Below are positions 60,001 through 64,000 of a DNA stretch of 64,000 nt, piece by piece (position 1 is the first letter of the stretch; the number at the start of each line of letters is the position of its first letter). The notes below the pieces were generated by a model. That model did no database searches, was not told where the DNA came from, and saw nothing but the letters and a program-made list of their open reading frames with translations. The stretch spans positions 41,653-105,652 of the forward strand of contig JAEZIN010000009.1 of the NCBI GenBank assembly GCA_023436585.1, written 5' to 3'. The DNA is from Bacillota bacterium. Lineage in GTDB: Bacteria; Bacillota; Clostridia; Christensenellales; Aristaeellaceae. The position numbers and the translations under genes were made by a program.

Positions 60001-60110
60001 GGATCACAAAAACACAGCCTGGTTGGTAGTCCAGGCGCAGTGCATGCTGTCAGTAACCCTCCCTCCTGTGGGTCGTCCAGTGATCCAAGAAAAGGACCGG
60101 CGACAGGAGG
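60001..60110 (+). promoter_or_regulatory. Candidate yjdF-type riboswitch
   Basis: GGATCAC (60001-60007) can pair with GTGATCC (60080-60086), enclosing ACAGC/GCTGT (60014-60018, 60046-60050) and GCCTGG/CCAGGC (60017-60036). Alternatively CTCCTGT (60063-60069) pairs with ACAGGAG (60103-60109), which covers the ribosome site AGGAGG. The two folds exclude each other, the form expected of a translational riboswitch. The gene downstream is yjdF, the known partner of the azaaromatic-binding yjdF RNA class. Confidence 0.65.
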
Positions 60111-60120
60111 TGTGTAGCGC

Positions 60121-60528
60121 ATGGGCGTTACACTAACGGTTTTCTTCGATGATCCTTTTTATGCGGGCGTATTCGAGCAAGTCGAGGAAGGGCAATTGCG
60201 AGTTTCGAAGGTGGTGTTTGGGGCCGAGCCAAGTGACCAGCAGGTATATGAATGGATACTTGCAAATTACTATAGGCTTCGGTTTTCACCACCAGTTGAT
60301 GGTATGAAGCAGGTTCGCATTGCTGCAAATCCCAAGAGACGGCAGCGGCAGGCAGCAAAGGCTTCTGGGAAAAGCATCAGCACCAAAGCGCAGCAGGCTA
60401 TGCAACTTGCCCACGAGGAACTAAAGCAGGCTCGTAAAGCCAGGACAAAGGAACAGCAGGAGCAAGAGGAGGAACGAAAACTCGAACTTCGCATCGAAAA
60501 GAAGAAGGCCAAGCACCGTGGGCATTAA
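60121..60528 (+). CDS. yjdF: YjdF family protein (DUF2992)
   Basis: A 135-residue protein matching YjdF/DUF2992: LTVFFDDPFYAGVFEQVEEG at the start, VVFGAEPSDQQVYEWILANY, and a long basic-acidic C-terminal helix (KARTKEQQEQEEERKLELRI). Its biochemical role is unknown. In Bacillota it is commonly preceded by the yjdF RNA, which responds to aromatic heterocycles, suggesting protection from such toxins. It lies on the strand opposite to the phage genes, between ParB and small terminase, with its own promoter and leader. It is a likely lysogenic-conversion gene. Confidence 0.88.
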   Translation: MGVTLTVFFDDPFYAGVFEQVEEGQLRVSKVVFGAEPSDQQVYEWILANYYRLRFSPPVDGMKQVRIAANPKRRQRQAAKASGKSISTKAQQAMQLAHEELKQARKARTKEQQEQEEERKLELRIEKKKAKHRGH

Positions 60529-60558
60529 TGCCTAAGCGTCCGAAAAAACGGGCGCTTT

Positions 60559-61101
60559 TTATGTGCCGCGCCGTGCGCTCAAAAGGCGTTCCATCATATC
60601 GTCATGAGGTGTTTTGCCTTTATAGTCAGTGGCGCAGTTTTCACGGACCACCTGATATATCTGGTACCAGAGGTTGTTGGCTTGCTTGCCGAAGGATTGG
60701 CTCATGGCCACATAGGGGGATGGAATAGCGTTGCCGGTAGTTGGATGTTTGGCCAGAAAGCCATATTCGGTGATGCATTCTTCACACTGAATCCACCGGG
60801 AGATGGCCATAGCGTACTGTTCCAATAATTGAGGAGGAACAAGCCCGGCACATCTCCGTTCCTGGAGCCATGTCCAGGTATTGCGATAGATTTCTGCCGC
60901 TAAGAGCTCCTTGCCGTTTTTCTGTTTAGCCGCCAGATACTCCCTGAGAGGCGGCATGGCTTCACCTGATAGATCTGCGGTGTCGGGGAATTCCAATATC
61001 GTGATCTTGCGCTTTCCCGGATTTCCCTCCAGGAGGTTGTCAGCTAGTGCTTTTTTCTTTTGGCCAGCGCCGATTCGAGCACCGCCATGACCGTTCGCCA
61101 T
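60559..61101 (-). CDS. terS: Phage terminase small subunit (P27 type)
   Basis: A 180-residue P27-family TerS. The basic N-terminus is GGARIGAGQKKKALADNLLE with GNPGKRKITILEFP. A helical core (YRNTWTWLQERRCAGLVPPQ, LEQYAMAISRWIQCEECITE) and the typical end AMSQSFGKQANNLWYQIYQV follow. It recognises the packaging site and feeds DNA to TerL. AGGAGG precedes the ATG. It is separated from terL by modification and cargo genes, whereas in standard phages the two are adjacent. Confidence 0.9.
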   Translation of the reverse strand: MANGHGGARIGAGQKKKALADNLLEGNPGKRKITILEFPDTADLSGEAMPPLREYLAAKQKNGKELLAAEIYRNTWTWLQERRCAGLVPPQLLEQYAMAISRWIQCEECITEYGFLAKHPTTGNAIPSPYVAMSQSFGKQANNLWYQIYQVVRENCATDYKGKTPHDDMMERLLSARRGT

Positions 61102-61217
61102 GCCGAGACCTCCTATCAGAAAAAATGGAGGGGATATACCCCTTCTTGAAAGCGCGAAATCTCACGTAATGGGCCGGGGCCGTACGTCAGTGGATAAAGC
61201 TGGAGATTGCTCCAGCC

Positions 61218-61571
61218 CTACCCCCAGCGTCCGCCATCGCGGGCAGTAATACGGGAATGGCAGGAAACGCAAAGACTCATAAGGTTAGCAGAGTCATGGG
61301 TGCCGCCTTTGCTGAGCGGAAGGATGTGATGCACTTCCTCGGCGGGTGTGGTCCGGCCTTCCCGTATACAAACTTCACACAAAGGATGCTCTGACAGATG
61401 CTGCGCCCGTATTTTCCTCCAAAGCCTGCCATATTGACGTTTGGCTGCAGGATCACGACCGTATTTGTTATAGTCGGCATCGATACGCTTTTGATGCGAT
61501 GCACAGAACCGCTCGTTTGTAAGCTCTGGACAGCCAGGATAGCTGCAAGGGCGCTTTGGTTTTCTGGGCAT
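61218..61571 (-). CDS. HNH endonuclease
   Basis: A 117-residue HNH nuclease. Zinc-binding Cys pairs are in PCSYPGCPELTNERFCASHQ and CEVC. The HNH core is EEVHHILPLSKGGTHDSANL followed by LCVSCHSRITARDGG. Such nucleases often sit beside terminase genes and assist cos cleavage during packaging. The ATG at 61571 has GGAGGTG upstream. It lies directly upstream of terS in transcription order, which is the standard place. Confidence 0.92.
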   Translation of the reverse strand: MPRKPKRPCSYPGCPELTNERFCASHQKRIDADYNKYGRDPAAKRQYGRLWRKIRAQHLSEHPLCEVCIREGRTTPAEEVHHILPLSKGGTHDSANLMSLCVSCHSRITARDGGRWG

Positions 61572-61673
61572 GCACACCTCCATGCGCAAAAGAAAAGCCC
61601 TCGCGGTTCATACACCGTGAAGGCTTGGGAGATATGATTCAACACTACTATATTAACATGCTTATGGGTCTCA

Positions 61674-62096
61674 TTATGTCTCCTTTAGTATCCACTTCTC
61701 AAAAACGTAGTAGTTCTTATTATCCCGGTTCATTTTACTGGTAGCAGACTGAAACTCCTTTTTGATTGTGTCCGGCAGGTATACCCGGTTCCTTCGTGTA
61801 CGCCGTGCCAACAGATAGCTTTGATACTCTTCCTGGATGTGATGCCTAGTAAGATACACATATCGAACAATGTCGTCTGTCATCTGAATGGCGATATAGT
61901 ATTTGTCAACCCATATCCTGCCCTTTTCGTTTTCCAGAATAATAGGCATCGGACTTTTTGTACTATAATGCTGCATAAGCGTTTTTGCAGGAATGAAAGG
62001 TAAGCTGTATATGGTAGAGACAGTATTGGCTAAATGGAGGACCTTGTAGTAAGGAAGAGCATAAAGAGGATTGTTACGCATGGAGACAGCTTGCAT
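61674..62096 (-). CDS. Hypothetical phage protein
   Basis: A 140-residue protein, AT-rich compared with its neighbours. It is basic and Tyr-rich (NNPLYALPYYKVLHLANTVS, IQEEYQSYLLARRTRRNRVY, KNYYVFEKWILKET). Blocks such as MPIILENEKGRIWVDKYYIA suggest a small alpha/beta DNA-binding protein, but no family is recognised. It overlaps the DUF1492 gene by 23 bases, so expression is coupled to it. GGAGG lies ten bases before the ATG at 62096. Confidence 0.6.
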   Translation of the reverse strand: MQAVSMRNNPLYALPYYKVLHLANTVSTIYSLPFIPAKTLMQHYSTKSPMPIILENEKGRIWVDKYYIAIQMTDDIVRYVYLTRHHIQEEYQSYLLARRTRRNRVYLPDTIKKEFQSATSKMNRDNKNYYVFEKWILKET

Positions 62097-62538
62097 CGTT
62101 TTGCATCCTCCGTTTTTCAACGATTTCTTCAGTCGTTGCCAGTGCCAGGTTGTGCAGCCGGTAAACATGTGCACGGCTGATATGCATTTCTATTGCAATA
62201 TCGTCCCAGCATTTCATGCAAAGATAGCGAAGCTCTAAAAGAAGCCGGCAATTATCATCTTCCAAACGGTCGATAGCCTCCTGGATTTCACGCTTGCAAT
62301 CTATATAGGCATCAATGTCCTTATTCACCTTTTCCTCGGCTTCAATAAGTCTGTTGATCGCTGTTTGGGACGATGTAACATCACGTGTCCTGCTAACCCG
62401 CTGGGAGTCAAAAGTGGTAGTGACACGCTGGGTCAGGGAGCGCAGTCGCGCCACCTGTTCCAGCTTCGCATTTATCCGCTGGTCAATCCGGTATGCCTGA
62501 GAGAGATATTCCTTGGCACTCATCGGTTTATCATTCAT
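62074..62538 (-). CDS. DUF1492 / ArpU-RinA-like phage transcription regulator
   Basis: A 154-residue protein. The N-terminal helical region is MSAKEYLSQAYRIDQRINAK with VARLRSLTQRVTTTFDSQRV. The C-terminal helix-turn-helix resembles sigma region 4 (LLLELRYLCMKCWDDIAIEM, ISRAHVYRLHNLALATTEEI). DUF1492/ArpU/RinA-type proteins switch on late genes in phages of Gram-positive hosts, fitting its place just upstream of the packaging genes. GGAGG is nine bases before ATG 62538. Confidence 0.88.
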   Translation of the reverse strand: MNDKPMSAKEYLSQAYRIDQRINAKLEQVARLRSLTQRVTTTFDSQRVSRTRDVTSSQTAINRLIEAEEKVNKDIDAYIDCKREIQEAIDRLEDDNCRLLLELRYLCMKCWDDIAIEMHISRAHVYRLHNLALATTEEIVEKRRMQNDASCLHA

Positions 62539-62543
62539 AAGGC

Positions 62544-62828
62544 TCAATCCTCCAATTGTTTGAGTATCACGGCGACCTCCGCCGCCGAAGTGACTTTGAA
62601 GGCTTGTCCTTTTGCATTCCTGATTTTTTGTATTGTGATCTCTTGGAGCTTTGTCATTTTGCCGGTTTCGGTTTTGACCTCGAAGGCCACAAACCTCCCG
62701 TTAATGCAGGCAATGATGTCCGGAACGCCTGCCGTCCCATAGATTCCACCATGCTCCTTCCATGCGAAACAGCAGGGTGTTTTCTTGAGCAGCCGCAAGA
62801 TCGCGGCAACAATATCACGCTCTGCCAT
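62544..62828 (-). CDS. VRR-NUC domain nuclease
   Basis: A 94-residue stand-alone VRR-NUC protein. The PD-(D/E)xK-like core is visible: CFAWKEHGGIYGTAGVPDII, then FVAFEVKTETGKMTKLQEI with catalytic Asp, Glu and Lys, and IQKIRNAKGQAFKV. These Holliday-junction-type nucleases usually accompany phage primase/helicase genes. It starts 123 bases after the primase-like gene; GAGGTG serves as ribosome site. Confidence 0.9.
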   Translation of the reverse strand: MAERDIVAAILRLLKKTPCCFAWKEHGGIYGTAGVPDIIACINGRFVAFEVKTETGKMTKLQEITIQKIRNAKGQAFKVTSAAEVAVILKQLED

Positions 62829-62951
62829 TGGCACCTCCGTAACCCTTTTTGCTGTGTAACCGCCTAAAATAGAGGTTCGCATATATACGCACACATGCGT
62901 GCGTGCGCGCATGCGCGACGAAGCTTTTCCGTGTAGCTCTAAAATTAAAGG

Positions 62952-64000
62952 TCACATGGTTACAGTTACAGAGCCGGAAGTTCCCAACGGCTTAACCTGT
63001 GATTGAAGGAAACCTTCAATATCGCAGCGCTGCCGCAGCAAGCCGTAATGCAAAATGACCGCTTTCTTGGGATCATCGCCAAACCGTACCGTCCTCGTTT
63101 CGAGATAAAGCTCGGATTTTCGCAGTTGCTTCATGAACTGCGAATAGGGCAGGCACTCGCCGAGGATCGCATGGTCGCGACGATATTGGGTGTAACGATC
63201 ATAAACGCCGCGAAAATGAATGGCGATGTTGTCATCATCCAGAATCCTACATTCTTCATCTGAAAGGCCCATGCGGTCTATGACCTCCAGTGTTTGTTCG
63301 ACCACACTCTTGTTGCTTTCGCCACCATCCAACAGATAGTCCTGAACGGCATATTCCATATACTTCACGCATGCATCCATATTGATAGTGAATACCTGAT
63401 CCCATGAGAATCCAAGCCGGACGCACAAGGCCTCCAGCAACCGCAGCCCTACCATGCAGCAGCCTAGGTTGTTTAGAATGCGCGACGGTAGGGTCGCCTT
63501 GAACAGCGGGAGTGCCTCGTTGTACCATTGATTCACCGCCGTCTTAGACAGCGTCAACGCCGTATCCAGCAGCGCCCGGCCAAGTGCGGTCAGATCATCT
63601 CTGCGGTCGCTCAACCTGCCAAACGCAACCCGCGAGGCGACTTCTTTCAAATCGCGCTTGCTGAACAAAAGCTCCATGCCGCGCTCCCGGATAGCCGGCT
63701 CGTCCGGCGATTCCTCGCCCGCAACGGCGATCGGTGCCAGCAACGCATAGGATACCTGGGACTGATCCGCTCGGCCACGAACGCCCTCATGCCCGTCGTA
63801 ACTGTCGCGTAAATGGTTGTACAGCGCGCCGATACGCATTTTATCAATCTTGGATGGCTTGAATTCATCCAATGCCTGCGGGAACAGGTTGCTGGAGGCG
63901 GAATCCTTCATCAGTGTAAATGCGGTGGTCTGCGGCGCGGCCACCACTTTGCTCCTCCCGAAGATGGGCAGAATCACACGCTCCAGCGTGGTGGACTTGC
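62952..64000 (-). CDS. Phage primase/helicase-like ATPase, N-terminus beyond window
   Basis: The reading frame is open through the right window edge, giving at least 349 residues. At the edge the sequence KSTTLERVILPIFGRSK looks like a Walker A GKSTT loop followed by an AAA+-type helicase segment. KDSASSNLFPQALDEFKPSK and ALDTALTLSKTAVNQWYNEA follow, and the C-terminal domain (HFRGVYDRYTQYRRDHAILG, YLETRTVRFGDDPKKAVILH) may be DNA-binding. It resembles the C-terminal part of phage/element DNA primase-helicases (D5/DUF927-like). It is likely for replication of the element. The internal GTG at 63977 is not a true start. Confidence 0.65.
   Translation of the reverse strand, partial: KSTTLERVILPIFGRSKVVAAPQTTAFTLMKDSASSNLFPQALDEFKPSKIDKMRIGALYNHLRDSYDGHEGVRGRADQSQVSYALLAPIAVAGEESPDEPAIRERGMELLFSKRDLKEVASRVAFGRLSDRRDDLTALGRALLDTALTLSKTAVNQWYNEALPLFKATLPSRILNNLGCCMVGLRLLEALCVRLGFSWDQVFTINMDACVKYMEYAVQDYLLDGGESNKSVVEQTLEVIDRMGLSDEECRILDDDNIAIHFRGVYDRYTQYRRDHAILGECLPYSQFMKQLRKSELYLETRTVRFGDDPKKAVILHYGLLRQRCDIEGFLQSQVKPLGTSGSVTVTM

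Larger units (their letters stand above)
46276..64000 (-). mobile_element. Defective prophage, right end outside window
   Basis: Mostly minus-strand phage genes in the order (right to left) primase/helicase, VRR-NUC, DUF1492, HNH, small terminase, ParB, Mom-like, methylase, large terminase, portal, ClpP-type protease, truncated capsid, then zinc-finger remnant, SHOCT-like gene and two serine recombinases. Tail, connector and lysis genes are missing between capsid and recombinases. Cargo genes on either strand break the colinearity. Confidence 0.85.

Noticed and set aside
61102..61217. tRNA between terS and HNH
   Set aside because: GTCAGTGGATAAAGCTGGAG resembles part of a D arm, but no cloverleaf with acceptor and T arms can be formed.
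46160..64000. CRISPR array
   Set aside because: No regularly spaced repeats of 24-40 bases were seen here or elsewhere in the window.

Overview
The window looks like a chromosomal segment of a Bacillota (Clostridia-like) bacterium of moderate GC. The clues are AGGAGG-type ribosome binding sites, a Gram-positive LexA/DinR box (GAAC-N4-GTTC), several ABC-fed carbohydrate gene clusters and a clostridial-type prophage. The lineage is inferred and cannot be fixed from sequence reading alone.

Layout. (1) 1-6.5 kb: a truncated secreted protein, an SOS-controlled Y-family DNA polymerase with a small partner, a secreted SH3-repeat protein, and a purine-salvage-like pair (NCS2 permease plus phosphoribosyltransferase). 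(2) 6.8-24.7 kb: a large carbohydrate locus around a LacI-family regulator. The minus-strand operon encodes GH116, FucI, FucU, an AraB-type kinase and a GpsA-like dehydrogenase. The plus-strand operon encodes a DUF6259 protein, an ABC importer, two GH172 (DUF2961) proteins and a secreted GH183 (DUF4185) protein. Three related palindromic operators link the operons. The trio GH183 + GH172 + GH116 with D-arabinose isomerase/ribulokinase chemistry points to D-arabinan use (the D-arabinofuranose polymer of mycobacterial-type cell walls): endo-cleavage outside, import of oligosaccharides, exo-cleavage inside, then D-arabinose to D-ribulose to D-ribulose-5-phosphate. (3) 24.9-35 kb: regulators and small operons. 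These are a MerR/GyrI regulator, DUF1428, a lipid kinase/PAP2 pair, a TetR-controlled flavodoxin/FMN operon, a zinc-ribbon operon and an AraC regulator. (4) 35.8-46.2 kb: a second sugar locus with nanE, an ABC importer, an unrecognised 640-residue protein, GH95, a ROK kinase and an RpiR regulator. (5) 46.3 kb to the right end: a defective prophage read right to left. It carries a primase/helicase end, VRR-NUC, DUF1492, HNH, terminase, ParB, a Mom-like protein, a methylase, portal, protease and capsid. The capsid gene is cut off and abuts a tandem serine-recombinase operon whose first gene has lost its 5' end. Cargo genes (two HEPN-like, a LURP-one-like, and a YjdF gene behind a structured leader) sit between phage genes.

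Other structure: a ~200-bp element of five hairpins occurs twice (19.3 kb and 33.9 kb) with compensatory base changes, so it is a candidate structured RNA or miniature mobile element. A small hairpin with a conserved C/A mismatch occurs four times.
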